From the NCBI RefSeq assembly GCF_038811545.1, contig NZ_CP133319.1, positions 4,352,001-4,416,000 of the forward strand: a stretch of DNA of 64,000 bases, read 5' to 3'. Positions 8,434 to 16,890 of the stretch are shown in pieces. The notes under the pieces are model-generated. The model was not told the DNA's origin. It worked only from the letters and a program-made list of their open reading frames with translations, and did not search any database. The position numbers were made by a program, and so were the translations under genes. Numbering within the stretch: position 1 is the first letter of the stretch; every line of letters starts with the position of its first letter. This DNA comes from Rhodoligotrophos sp. CJ14. GTDB lineage: Bacteria > Pseudomonadota > Alphaproteobacteria > Rhizobiales > Im1.

Positions 8434-9573
8434 TTACTTCACCCGAGCCGTATAGAGCACCGGCCAGTCGTCGGGCGAAACCCCATTACAGGCTGTCATG
8501 GTTGCATAGGACACGAGCCTGAAGGCCGAGCCGTCAAAGGCCCATTCGCTCAGTGTCCCGCAATCGCCAAGGCCGCGGCCCTTCTCGAAAGCGGTCAGCA
8601 GTCTGCCATCCCGGGAGAGCCCGGGATTGGTGAGCAGGTTCGACATCTGGTCGAGCTGGAGCGAAGCAGGTACTGTGAACGTGGCCGGATCGGGCGTGGT
8701 CGTCTTGCCATCCCGTTGGCGAGTGATCCAGAAGCTGTAATCGAAATTGTAGGCAGCTGCGCTCTCGCACACGCCCCACACGATCTTACCACCCGGCATT
8801 TGGAGGGCCATGGACGCATAGCCCTCGCAGCTCTCATCGCGATTGAGAGTCAAGGCGTCAGGCAGGTCGAGATCCCGTCCCGCCGCTTCGATCGGAGCCG
8901 TTTGAGCCTGCGCTTGGGACCCTTTCGCAGATTTGAGTGGCAACTCTGTCATGATTTGAGCCTCGATGACAGGCGCCGCTGGTGGCATGGGAATGCTGCT
9001 TGCCGCCGTCGTCCCCTTCTTTACGAGAGCTGTTTCGGTGCCGGCGCGAAACTGCTGGTCATCCATATAGAGCAGCGCTGCGACCGAGCCCGCAAGCGAC
9101 ACGGAAGCAGTGTCGGTCTCGCTTCCCTGCGCGTCTTTGAGGTTCAACGTCAGCCCCTTGGCGCTCTTGAGCCTCTCGATGATGCTTGCCGCATCTGACC
9201 CGCCGAGCGTCACCTTGGCATAGGGATCCACGACTTTCGCGGGCCAGTGCAGATCGCCGCGCGCCGGTTTGCCATCGATGCTGACCGAGAGCACTGGCGA
9301 TTTGAGCGGGGATTGGGTGAGAACGCTGAAGGTGAGGCGGGGTCCTGCATCGGCCAGACCGTCTCGCTGAACGACGATGTAGCCGTCGCTGCCCCCATCT
9401 TTCATCAGGCCGAGCGCCGTGCAGCGGCGCAGATTATCACAGCCGACCACCCAATCCTTGAACGCCTTGAGCTGTCCGGCCGAGTCATCGGCATTCGCCG
9501 GATGGACAGCCCATCCCGGAACACAGCCTGCGATCAGAACTGCGCCCACCAGTAAACGTTGTGGCCACCACAT
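8434..9573 (-). CDS. DUF1176 domain-containing periplasmic protein
   Basis: A 379-residue exported protein. The ATG at 9573 has an AAGGAC site 8 bases upstream; the frame also offers a GTG at 9579. A signal peptide occupies about residues 1-29. The mature start has the DUF1176 hallmark FKDWVVGCDNLRRCTALGL (about residues 38-56), and paired cysteines recur to the C-terminus (ESCEGY, GVCES, GDCGT, TACNG), suggesting several disulfides. The function of DUF1176 is unknown. It lies alone between the kinase and hrpB, with no evident operon partner. Confidence 0.85.
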   Translation of the reverse strand: MWWPQRLLVGAVLIAGCVPGWAVHPANADDSAGQLKAFKDWVVGCDNLRRCTALGLMKDGGSDGYIVVQRDGLADAGPRLTFSVLTQSPLKSPVLSVSIDGKPARGDLHWPAKVVDPYAKVTLGGSDAASIIERLKSAKGLTLNLKDAQGSETDTASVSLAGSVAALLYMDDQQFRAGTETALVKKGTTAASSIPMPPAAPVIEAQIMTELPLKSAKGSQAQAQTAPIEAAGRDLDLPDALTLNRDESCEGYASMALQMPGGKIVWGVCESAAAYNFDYSFWITRQRDGKTTTPDPATFTVPASLQLDQMSNLLTNPGLSRDGRLLTAFEKGRGLGDCGTLSEWAFDGSAFRLVSYATMTACNGVSPDDWPVLYTARVK

Positions 9574-9687
9574 ATGCACGCGTCCTTACAGTAAGGCACA
9601 CGCGCATACACCCTCAACGGTCGGCTTGCAAGGATTAGGTTGGCAATCATGTACCTTTCGGCTTGGCCCTCGCCGTTGCTTGTGCGC

Positions 9688-12147
9688 TCAGCGGGTCGTC
9701 CGGCCAGGAATGCCGGGGATAGCGGCCCTTGAGGTCCTTGGCGACTGCCTTCCAGCTGCCGCGCCAGAAGCCCGGCAAGTCCCGCGTGGTCTGAATGGGC
9801 CGATGCGCCGGCGACAGAGCACGATGAGCAGCGGAATACGCCCGTCCGCTATGCTGGGATGCCGGTCGAGCCCGAACAGCTCCTGGACGCGTATCGCGAG
9901 AACAGGCCCGTTCTCGGCTTCATAGTCGATGGGGACCCGCGATCCCGACGGCGCGTTGAAATGCGACGGCAACAGCCGTTCGAGCTCTGCCCGCTGGGCA
10001 TAGGGGATCAGGGCCTCGAGCGCGGCATCGAGATCCTCAGGTTCGATCTCGGTAAGTGCGCTGCGCCCGATGAGATGCGGCGCCAGCCAGGACGCCCCCT
10101 GTGCAGCCAGTGCCTCATCAGACAGGTCGGGCCAGGGTGCGCCGATCTGTCGGGCAAGGTAGGTGGCGCGAGCGCGCAGCGCGATCTGCGCCTTGGTCCA
10201 GGGCAGGGCGGCAATACCCATTTGTGCAACCCCTGCCGCGAGCAGCCGTGCCGCCTCATGCGCATCATCGATGGCGGCGGGCGCTTCGCTTAGCCTCAGC
10301 GCGCCGAGCCGGCGAATGCGGCGCGCCCGGACGGTCTTGCTGGCTGGATCGAAGCCGAGGCTTGTCTCCTCAGTGATATCGGCTGCAAACAGCGCTTCGA
10401 TCTCTGCGCGCTCGAGGGCGGCACAGCCCCGGATACGGCCCGACCCGGCCGAGCCGGTGATATCCGTAATGACGAGGAATGGTTCACGGCTCAGTGGCAC
10501 CATACTGTCGAGCGAAGCGGCGCGGCCATTCGCCATGCGAAAGCGCACCACATCACCGCCCGGCCCCTTTGCGGGGCTGCCAATGCTCTGCGCGACCCGA
10601 TCGGGATAGGCCAAAGCCAGATGCTGGCCGATGGAGATGGTCTCGTGAGCCATGCTGTCGCCCTTGCCCGCCAGTTTCGCCCACCGCCGGGCAAGGCCCC
10701 GGGCATTCTCGGCGCGAGTTGAACGATCCCCGCGAAAGCGGCGCAAGCGCTCGGCAATATCAGCATCATCGCCGCCAAGCCCCGGCTCGCTCAGGAGAAC
10801 CGCAAGCTCTGTGGCTGTCGTGACATCCCCGAGCCTTGCTGCCCGATGCACCATATGCGCAAGCCGGGGATGCAGCGGCAGGCGCGCGAGCGCCTTGCCT
10901 TCCGCCGTGATATGCCCGCGATCATCGAGGCCATGGAGCCGCTGCAGCAAAGCCACCGCCTCCGACCACGCCACTTTGGGCGGAGGATCGAGAAATGCTA
11001 GCTGCTGCGGATCGCGGACCCCCCAATTTGCGAGATCGAGCACCAGGCTTGCGAGATCTGCCTGCAGGATCTCCGGCTGATCATAGGGGGCGAGCGCTGC
11101 TGTCTGCCCGCTATTCCAGAGCCGATAGCAGATCCCGGGTGCCGTGCGGCCTGCGCGCCCGCGCCGCTGATCGGCGGCAGCCCGTGACACCCTCGTGGTG
11201 ACGAGCGTCGTGAGGCCCACCGCCGGATCATACGCGGGCTTGCGCGCATAGCCGCTATCGATGACGATCCGCACCCCCTCGATCGTCAGCGACGTTTCTG
11301 CAATGGAGGTGGCGAGCACCACCTTCCGGCGCCCCGGCGGCGCCGGCTGCACGGCGCGATCCTGTTCGGCCCCGTCAAGCTGGCCATGAAGGGTGAAGAG
11401 GTCCACGTCTTGGGGAAGCCGTCCGCGCAGGTGTTCGGCTGTGCGTCGGATTTCCGCCTGGCCGGGAAGGAAGGCAAGCACCGAGCCTTCATCTCCCTTG
11501 AGCGCTTGCATGATGACACTGGCCATCTGCGCCTCCAGCCGCAATTGTGGATCGCGATCCACGTAACGGGTCTCGACCGGATAGGCCCGGCCCTCCGAGG
11601 AAATGACCGGCGCATCCCCCAGAAGCCGTGCAACCTGCGCCCCATCGATCGTGGCCGACATCGCGAGAAGCCGCAGATCCTCCCGCAGGATGCGCGCTTC
11701 CAGCGTCAAGGCCAGGCCGAGATCACCATCCAGGCTGCGCTCGTGAAACTCATCGAATATGACGGCCGCGACACCGGACAGCTCCGGATCATCCTGCAGC
11801 ATGCGGGTGAAGAGCCCTTCGGTCACAACCTCGATCCGGGTTGCGCGGGACACCTTCGAATCGAGGCGCACCCGATAGCCGACCGTTTGCCCGACCTCCT
11901 CTCCAAGCATGCTGGCCATGCGCCGCGCAGCCGCTCGCGTTGCCAGCCGGCGGGGTTCGAGCATGAGGATGCGCCCATCCCGCCGCCAAGGGGCGTTCAA
12001 CAGGGCGATTGGCACCCTGGTCGTCTTGCCGGCCCCCGGCGGCGCGATGAGCACCGCTGAACCAGCGGTCTCGAGCGCCGAGAGGAGATCGGGCAGGGCG
12101 GTTTCGACGGGTAATGGCTCTTCGGGCTGGCGCATGGGGCGCTTCAT
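9688..12147 (-). CDS. hrpB: ATP-dependent RNA helicase HrpB, 3' end frameshifted
   Basis: A DEAH-box helicase of the HrpB family. Walker A is APPGAGKTTRVP, the Walker B/DExH box is IFDEFHERSL and motif III is LAMSATID; a helicase C domain and the HrpB C-terminal domain follow. The start at 12147 (MKRPMRQPEEP) fits the family; 79 more upstream codons are open but unlike it. The frame loses the family C-terminus after GRIPLLIVL (near 9822). The expected LSPAHRPIQTTRDLPGFWRG continues one frame over and ends at TGA 9647-9649. Restoring one base near 9814-9822 would give a full-length protein of about 833 residues. HrpB is not essential in bacteria I know of; its cellular role is poorly defined. 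Confidence 0.85.
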   Translation of the reverse strand: MKRPMRQPEEPLPVETALPDLLSALETAGSAVLIAPPGAGKTTRVPIALLNAPWRRDGRILMLEPRRLATRAAARRMASMLGEEVGQTVGYRVRLDSKVSRATRIEVVTEGLFTRMLQDDPELSGVAAVIFDEFHERSLDGDLGLALTLEARILREDLRLLAMSATIDGAQVARLLGDAPVISSEGRAYPVETRYVDRDPQLRLEAQMASVIMQALKGDEGSVLAFLPGQAEIRRTAEHLRGRLPQDVDLFTLHGQLDGAEQDRAVQPAPPGRRKVVLATSIAETSLTIEGVRIVIDSGYARKPAYDPAVGLTTLVTTRVSRAAADQRRGRAGRTAPGICYRLWNSGQTAALAPYDQPEILQADLASLVLDLANWGVRDPQQLAFLDPPPKVAWSEAVALLQRLHGLDDRGHITAEGKALARLPLHPRLAHMVHRAARLGDVTTATELAVLLSEPGLGGDDADIAERLRRFRGDRSTRAENARGLARRWAKLAGKGDSMAHETISIGQHLALAYPDRVAQSIGSPAKGPGGDVVRFRMANGRAASLDSMVPLSREPFLVITDITGSAGSGRIRGCAALERAEIEALFAADITEETSLGFDPASKTVRARRIRRLGALRLSEAPAAIDDAHEAARLLAAGVAQMGIAALPWTKAQIALRARATYLARQIGAPWPDLSDEALAAQGASWLAPHLIGRSALTEIEPEDLDAALEALIPYAQRAELERLLPSHFNAPSGSRVPIDYEAENGPVLAIRVQELFGLDRHPSIADGRIPLLIVLCRRRIGPFRPRGTCRASGAAAGRQSPRTSRAAIPGIPGRTTR

Positions 12148-12295
12148 GACGAAAAGCCATTGCCTTCGCAAGTCTGCTCGTCGCGTGGGATATTCGGCTG
12201 GCTGAGATGGGCACGTCGCAATGGCTGTGGCATGTAATGCAATGGTCGTTTCGGCCATGGGCGGGCCGTACCGGGATCGGGAGCAGAGAGAAAAT

Positions 12296-13522
12296 ATGGA
12301 GGAGACGAGGGGCACTGAAGCGGCATTGCCGAGCGCGGGATCTCCCCGCGAGGTCTTTCGTGTATTCCTTCTGCTGGGGCTCACCTCCTTTGGCGGGCCT
12401 GTCGCCCATCTCGGCTATTTTCATGAAACCTTCGTGCGCCGCCGTCGCTGGCTCGATGAGCAGGCCTATGCGGATCTCGTCGCCCTGTGCCAGTTTCTGC
12501 CTGGGCCTGCTTCGAGCCAGGCGGGCATGGCGATCGGTCTGAAGCGAGCAGGTTTCGCTGGAATGCTCGCCGCCTGGACGGCATTCACCTTGCCCTCCGC
12601 CCTCCTCATGGTGGCTTTCGCCTATGGAGCCGGATGGATTGGGGCCAGTGCCGGACATGGCTGGATCGCGGGCCTCAAGGCTGCGGCGGTGGCCATCGTT
12701 GCCCAAGCGGTTCTGACAATGGCAAGGCAGCTCGCTTGGGGGCGCGCGCGCGCCACCATCGCGGCGCTCGGCATGATCATGGCCCTCTCAATGCCGACCG
12801 CCTTGGGCCAGGTGCTGGTGATCGTGCTTGGTGGGCTGCTCGGTCTCATCTCTCTGAGCGTGTCCGGGCGAAACGGCGCAAGCGACCTGATCACCTCTCA
12901 AACCGCACGCACCGGGCAAACAGCGGCCCTGGCAAGCCTTTGCCTTTTCTTCATCCTGCTTCTGGGCCTGCCGCTCGTGGCGGCAATGACCGACAATGGC
13001 CTGGTGCATATGTTCGACAGCTTTTATCGCGCCGGCTCGCTGGTCTTCGGCGGAGGGCATGTTGTACTGCCGCTTCTCCAATCGGAAATGGTCGGAACCG
13101 GCTTGGTCGACCGGCAGAGCTTCCTTGCGGGCTATGGCGCGGTGCAGGCAGTGCCCGGACCGCTATTCTCGTTCGCAGCCTATCTGGGGGCGATTGCGCG
13201 AGAATGGCCTTCGGGTCTCTTTGGTGCGGCCGTTGCTCTCATCGCGATCTTTCTTCCCTCCGCCTTGCTCATCATCGGTGTGCTGCCCTTTTGGATCCGG
13301 CTCAGGAACATGCCGCGCGCGGGCAGCGCCCTGGCGGGGATCAATGCTGCCGTGGTCGGCCTGCTCGCCGCTGCCTTTTACAATCCGGTTTTCCTCGAAG
13401 GTATCCCTTCGGCCCCGGCCATGGCTGTTGCGGTGGCCGCCTTTATCGGCCTGCTCGCCTGGCGTATCCCGCCCTGGGCCGTGGTCATCCTGGCCGGCCT
13501 TGCCGGTTTTCTCGTGCTCTGA
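12296..13522 (+). CDS. chrA: Chromate ion transporter ChrA
   Basis: A 408-residue bidomain (long-chain) CHR-family membrane protein. Two homologous halves are visible. The first carries LTSFGGPVAHLGYFHETFVRRR (about residues 30-50) and QFLPGPASSQ. The second carries YRAGSLVFGGGHVVLPLLQ and AVQAVPGPLFSFAAYLG. These are the paired GGP and PGP motifs of the family. Members export chromate or, in many genomes without resistance loci, related oxyanions. It starts at ATG 12296, 148 bases from the divergent hrpB start. No chromate regulator (chrB) is adjacent, so the real substrate is not certain. Confidence 0.88.
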   Translation: MEETRGTEAALPSAGSPREVFRVFLLLGLTSFGGPVAHLGYFHETFVRRRRWLDEQAYADLVALCQFLPGPASSQAGMAIGLKRAGFAGMLAAWTAFTLPSALLMVAFAYGAGWIGASAGHGWIAGLKAAAVAIVAQAVLTMARQLAWGRARATIAALGMIMALSMPTALGQVLVIVLGGLLGLISLSVSGRNGASDLITSQTARTGQTAALASLCLFFILLLGLPLVAAMTDNGLVHMFDSFYRAGSLVFGGGHVVLPLLQSEMVGTGLVDRQSFLAGYGAVQAVPGPLFSFAAYLGAIAREWPSGLFGAAVALIAIFLPSALLIIGVLPFWIRLRNMPRAGSALAGINAAVVGLLAAAFYNPVFLEGIPSAPAMAVAVAAFIGLLAWRIPPWAVVILAGLAGFLVL

Positions 13523-13676
13523 CCGTGTGACATTCCGGCTCCAAACGTCCTGATCGTTTTCAATTAACTCGTTCGAGCAAGAGATTCGCCACTCATTCGC
13601 GCGATAACGGGTGACAGAGAGCCCGTTTAAGGGCCTGTGACACAGGGCGGCGCCAGACGAGCGCAGGAGAACGTGA

Positions 13677-14936
13677 ATGAGGAAAGTGGCCGTCTTAGGC
13701 CTCGTTTTCGCTATTGCTTGCGGAATCGCGCAAGCCGATGCGCAGATCTCCGACAATGAGGTAAGAATTGGTATTCTGACCGACCAGTCCGGTCCCTATG
13801 CGGATTTCGGTGGTGATGCCTCAGTCACGGCCGCGCAGATCGCCGCTGAGGACATGGGCGGAATGGTACGCGGCAAGATGATCCGTATTCTGTCGGGCGA
13901 TCATCAGAACAAGCCGGAACTGGCGTCCACCATTGCCGAGCAGTGGCTGAACGATGACCATATCGATGCCGTGGTGGATGTGACCGGTTCGGCGGTCTCG
14001 CGCGCCGCCCGGCAGATGATCAGTGAGGCCGGCAAGGTGGTCTTCTATTCCGGCGCGGACAGCGGCGGCACCGCTGGGCCCAACTGCTTTGCCACCACCT
14101 TTCAGTGGACTCCCGATTTGCACGAGCGCGCATTCGGAATGGTGCGGGCCGTAGTCCAGACCGGCGGCAAGAGATGGTTTCTGCTGACCGCCGACAATGC
14201 CTCCGGCCATGAGATCGCGGATATTCTGCGCAAGGAGATCGCGGCAAGAGGCGGCACGGTGATCGGTGAGGTTCGCCACCCCAGCGGTGGAACCGATCTA
14301 TCCGCCTTCTTGCTGCAGGCCCAGGTCTCTGGCGCCCAGGTGATCGGCCTGGCGAGCAAGGGCTCGGACGCACTGACGGCGATGAAGCAGGCCGGCGAGT
14401 TCGGCATCCCCGCCGGGGGCCAGAAACTGGTCGCTCTGAGCCTGGCGCTCAGCAATGTGCATGCCGTAGGGCTGGATGAGGCCCAGGGCCTTGTTTCGAG
14501 CACCGCCTATTACTGGAACTGGGACGATGCCAGCCGCGCCTTTGCCGAGCGGTATGAGCGCCGCGCCGGCCGCAAGCCGGGTATGGTGCAGGCGAGCGTC
14601 TATTCAGCCGTTCTCCATTATCTGAAGGCAGTCCAGGCATCGGGCAGCGACCATGGTCGGGCCGTCGCGGCCACCATGCGGCAAGCACCCGTCAGCGACT
14701 TCTTTGCTCGAGGCGCCCGCATCGGCGCGGATGGCCGGCTTGATCAGCGCCTGTTCTTGGTCGAGGCCAAGCACCCCAACCAGTCCAAGGGGGAATGGGA
14801 CTATTACAGCCTGCTCAGGACGATCCCGACAAGCGTGGGGAAAGACCCCGCAGCACGAGGCGGCCTTCGCGTGAGCCGGCCCTTCTCATGCCGCAATACC
14901 ACTGGAATATTGGCGAGAAGCGAGTTGGCGGACTGA
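13677..14936 (+). CDS. Branched-chain amino acid type ABC transporter substrate-binding protein
   Basis: A 419-residue type I periplasmic binding protein (LivJ-like, Peripla_BP_6). A signal peptide of about 22 residues ends near AQA, followed by VRIGILTDQSGPYADFGG, the hallmark of the family. TADNASGHE and GEVRHPSGGTDLSAFLLQAQ belong to the second half. It has a strong AGGAGAA ribosome site. No permease or ATPase genes accompany it, so it is an orphan binding protein serving a transporter elsewhere, or a sensor. The last ~40 residues after LLRTIP look unlike the family, which usually ends soon after this point; see the findings. Confidence 0.8.
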   Translation: MRKVAVLGLVFAIACGIAQADAQISDNEVRIGILTDQSGPYADFGGDASVTAAQIAAEDMGGMVRGKMIRILSGDHQNKPELASTIAEQWLNDDHIDAVVDVTGSAVSRAARQMISEAGKVVFYSGADSGGTAGPNCFATTFQWTPDLHERAFGMVRAVVQTGGKRWFLLTADNASGHEIADILRKEIAARGGTVIGEVRHPSGGTDLSAFLLQAQVSGAQVIGLASKGSDALTAMKQAGEFGIPAGGQKLVALSLALSNVHAVGLDEAQGLVSSTAYYWNWDDASRAFAERYERRAGRKPGMVQASVYSAVLHYLKAVQASGSDHGRAVAATMRQAPVSDFFARGARIGADGRLDQRLFLVEAKHPNQSKGEWDYYSLLRTIPTSVGKDPAARGGLRVSRPFSCRNTTGILARSELAD

Positions 14937-15236
14937 AGCATTATCGAGCGAAGCGATCCCCGCTCGCGTGAGCTAATGCGACCGGACCAGGCTGCGACGC
15001 TGCCGCTGGCCATCTTTAGTTATTATTCGCGCTTACAACTAGAGATTAAATTTTACAACCTTTGGTTCAATTTGTCGCAGCTGATTCCCAAAACGGGATC
15101 GCTAACGCGCTTGCAACCGTTCACGGCCACGATACCCGCACGTCTGGCCTGAGAGGTTGCGAGCATACGGACCAGGTGCTGGCGAGGCCGGTGCCTGCGC
15201 AAAACCTCCGACGGCAGCCGAGTTGTGGAGAATCGG
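14937..15236. other. Non-coding stretch, no clear features
   Basis: About 300 bases without a convincing gene. It includes a locally AT-rich part (about 15010-15065) that could hold the promoter of the small secreted protein that follows. I see no terminator or repeat here. Confidence 0.4.
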
Positions 15237-15512
15237 ATGATCCGCACGTTGCCCTTAGCTCTCCTGCTCTTTGTTTCACCCGCGATGGCCCATGATTGGT
15301 ACGACGCGGACTGTTGTCACAATCGAGATTGCCACGCCCTTGCCGACGGCGCGGTGATGGCCACTTCAAAAGGATGGTTGATCAGGGAAACCGGCGAACT
15401 CATTCCTTTCGGAGATGCCCGCGAACGCCGTAGTCAGGATAGCCATTTCCATCGATGCGAGCCGAAAGCCGGGCGTACGCGCTGTCTTTATGTGCCGCCC
15501 TTCGGCACCTGA
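15237..15512 (+). CDS. Small secreted cysteine-rich protein, unknown
   Basis: A 91-residue protein. The ATG at 15237 is preceded by GTGGAG; a GTG at 15225 is an alternative. A signal peptide of about 17 residues ends at AMA, and the mature protein opens with HDWYDADCCHNRDCH, a Cys/His-dense patch. Two more cysteines follow (HRCEP, TRCLYVPP). I recall unnamed exported proteins in Rhizobiales and their phages with the same HDWYDxxCC opening. The cysteine spacing suggests disulfides or metal binding. No operon partner is evident. Confidence 0.65.
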   Translation: MIRTLPLALLLFVSPAMAHDWYDADCCHNRDCHALADGAVMATSKGWLIRETGELIPFGDARERRSQDSHFHRCEPKAGRTRCLYVPPFGT

Positions 15513-15793
15513 GGCAGGATGCCAGCGCGTAGGCCCGCATCCGGGTCCACCGGCATGCAGCTCGGGTGAGAGCACGCTGATTGAAGTCGAGCTGGTTTAG
15601 TGTAAAGGTGGATATTACTCATACATTTTGAAGCAATCGATCTATCCATTTGTATGTTTGCAAGAAATGCAATTTTCATTTTGGGCAATTGTTTACTTAT
15701 GAAATGTTTTATTGTTGAAATGTGTGTAGATAGCGGTTCTTCTGGTGGACAGTGAAGTCTGTCGAGGCTGTCTGTCCACTGGAGTAACCGGAA
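15513..15793. promoter_or_regulatory. AT-rich leader with 8-bp hairpin
   Basis: This gap is markedly AT-rich between about 15600 and 15725, unlike its neighbours, and probably contains a promoter for the next gene. GTGGACAG (15745-15752) pairs perfectly with CTGTCCAC (15772-15779). This hairpin ends just before the GGAG ribosome site at 15781-15784, so it would sit in the 5' leader and could affect translation. Confidence 0.4.
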
Positions 15794-16243
15794 ATGCTGA
15801 CCCGTCTTTCTGCTGTAGCAGGTCTTGCGTTAGCTGCATTATTGGTTTCACCGCCGGCCCATGCGCTCTCCATGAAGGAATGTAGCGCGAAATATCATGC
15901 AGCGAAGACTGCTGGGACACTTGGCGGCCTGAAGTGGAATGACTTCCGCAAGCAGCAATGCGGAAGCGAGGCGGCGGAAGACGAAACCGTGCCCGCGCCA
16001 ACTGAGGCGCAGTATACACAGGAGCCACCGGCGCCGACCGCTCCGCCTCCTTCAAACGTCGGACTGCCCAACAGCATTTCGCCGAAATATTCCTCGATGT
16101 CTCCAGGTCAGGCCCGGATGCATACCTGCCTGGACAGCTATTATGCTGCCAAGGACAACAACGCCTTGGGCGGCATGAAGTGGATCCAGAAGGGCGGGGG
16201 CTATTACAGCCTGTGCAATGCTCAGCTGAAGAGGTCGTCCTAA
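15794..16243 (+). CDS. Secreted protein with two C-x-x-x-Y-x-A-A-K repeats
   Basis: A 149-residue exported protein with a signal peptide of about 24 residues (ends PAHA). It carries two related units. The first is CSAKYHAAKTAGTLGGLKW with a second Cys after DFRKQQ (residues ~30-57). The second is CLDSYYAAKDNNALGGMKW with a second Cys at SLCNAQL (residues ~111-145). A Pro/Ala/Glu-rich linker separates them. Each unit probably forms one disulfide. The motif is common in unnamed Rhizobiales periplasmic proteins. Function unknown. A rho-independent terminator follows. Confidence 0.7.
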   Translation: MLTRLSAVAGLALAALLVSPPAHALSMKECSAKYHAAKTAGTLGGLKWNDFRKQQCGSEAAEDETVPAPTEAQYTQEPPAPTAPPPSNVGLPNSISPKYSSMSPGQARMHTCLDSYYAAKDNNALGGMKWIQKGGGYYSLCNAQLKRSS

Positions 16244-16276
16244 CCCGCGCTCCGCTGAACCGGATCTGTTTCGACG

Positions 16277-16308
16277 AAACCCGCCGGGCCTCCTCGGCGG
16301 GTTTTCTT
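16277..16308 (+). terminator. Rho-independent terminator
   Basis: AACCCGCCG (16278-16286) pairs with CGGCGGGTT (16295-16303) across an 8-base loop and is followed by a T-rich run. It ends the transcript of the repeat protein at 15794. Confidence 0.85.
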
Positions 16309-16458
16309 GTGAAATCGCCCGTGCGGCGCTCCGACCAGCCGCATGCTTCCGCCATAGAGGATGTGAGCGATGCTATAGCGGAGAACCGGAACGCGACGGA
16401 GGGGCCATTCAAGTGCTAAAATTCAGGTACGCCGTGCACGAGACATGAGCCATTTGAG

Positions 16459-16770
16459 CTACCGGCCGTCCTCTGCCATTGAGCGGGTCAATTCGAGAAC
16501 GGCCTGCTTTTGCCTTTCAGACAATAGCGCATAGGCCCTGAGCAATTCCTCTTCGGGCTTTTTGAGTTCGATTCCGTAGAGAATCCACGAGAGGCTGACC
16601 CCCAGCACGTCAGCGATGCGCATGAGCCGATCGATCGTGGGCTCTTTGCCCTCACTGAGAACATCATGCAGATATCCCGCGCCGCATCGTGCTGCCAGAG
16701 AAACGCTTCGCTTTGATTTGTGGGATGCCTCGAGAGCCTGCTCGAGGCGTTCGCGCCAGTGTCTTTCCAT
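16459..16770 (-). CDS. XRE-family helix-turn-helix regulator
   Basis: A 103-residue protein. Residues ~20-65 form the HTH (KRSVSLAARCGAGYLHDVLSEG, then EPTIDRLMRIADVLGVSLSWIL), the pattern of phage-repressor-type XRE domains. The short C-terminal helix region (EEELLRAYALLSERQKQAVLEL) probably dimerises. It stands alone and is probably autoregulated: a TATAGC-G-GCTATA palindrome lies 42-54 bases upstream of its start, and a second CTATAGCGG lies beyond its 3' end. Prophage genes were not seen nearby. Confidence 0.8.
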   Translation of the reverse strand: MERHWRERLEQALEASHKSKRSVSLAARCGAGYLHDVLSEGKEPTIDRLMRIADVLGVSLSWILYGIELKKPEEELLRAYALLSERQKQAVLELTRSMAEDGR

Positions 16771-16811
16771 GGCCGCAATATCGGTTAAAGAACGCGTCAG
16801 TGCACGTCCTC

Positions 16812-16824
16812 TATAGCGGCTATA
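16812..16824. promoter_or_regulatory. Perfect palindrome upstream of the XRE gene, candidate operator
   Basis: TATAGC-G-GCTATA, a 6-1-6 inverted repeat, sits 42-54 bases before the XRE start, where a -10/-35 region would be. The left part, CTATAGCGG (16811-16819), recurs at 16373-16381 on the other side of the gene. An autoregulatory operator is inferred. Confidence 0.45.
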
Positions 16825-16890
16825 ATGCAGGACTGAGCAACCTCGTGAGCTCGTCCGAACAGCAGCTCCTGCCGCTCCGTCTCTGGCGTG

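Noticed and set aside
12148-12384. 79-codon N-terminal extension of hrpB
   Set aside because: Sequence unlike the family and overlapping the chrA promoter and start on the other strand.
12296-13522. Chromate resistance island
   Set aside because: Only chrA is present; chrB, chrF or mobile elements are missing, so resistance is not supported.
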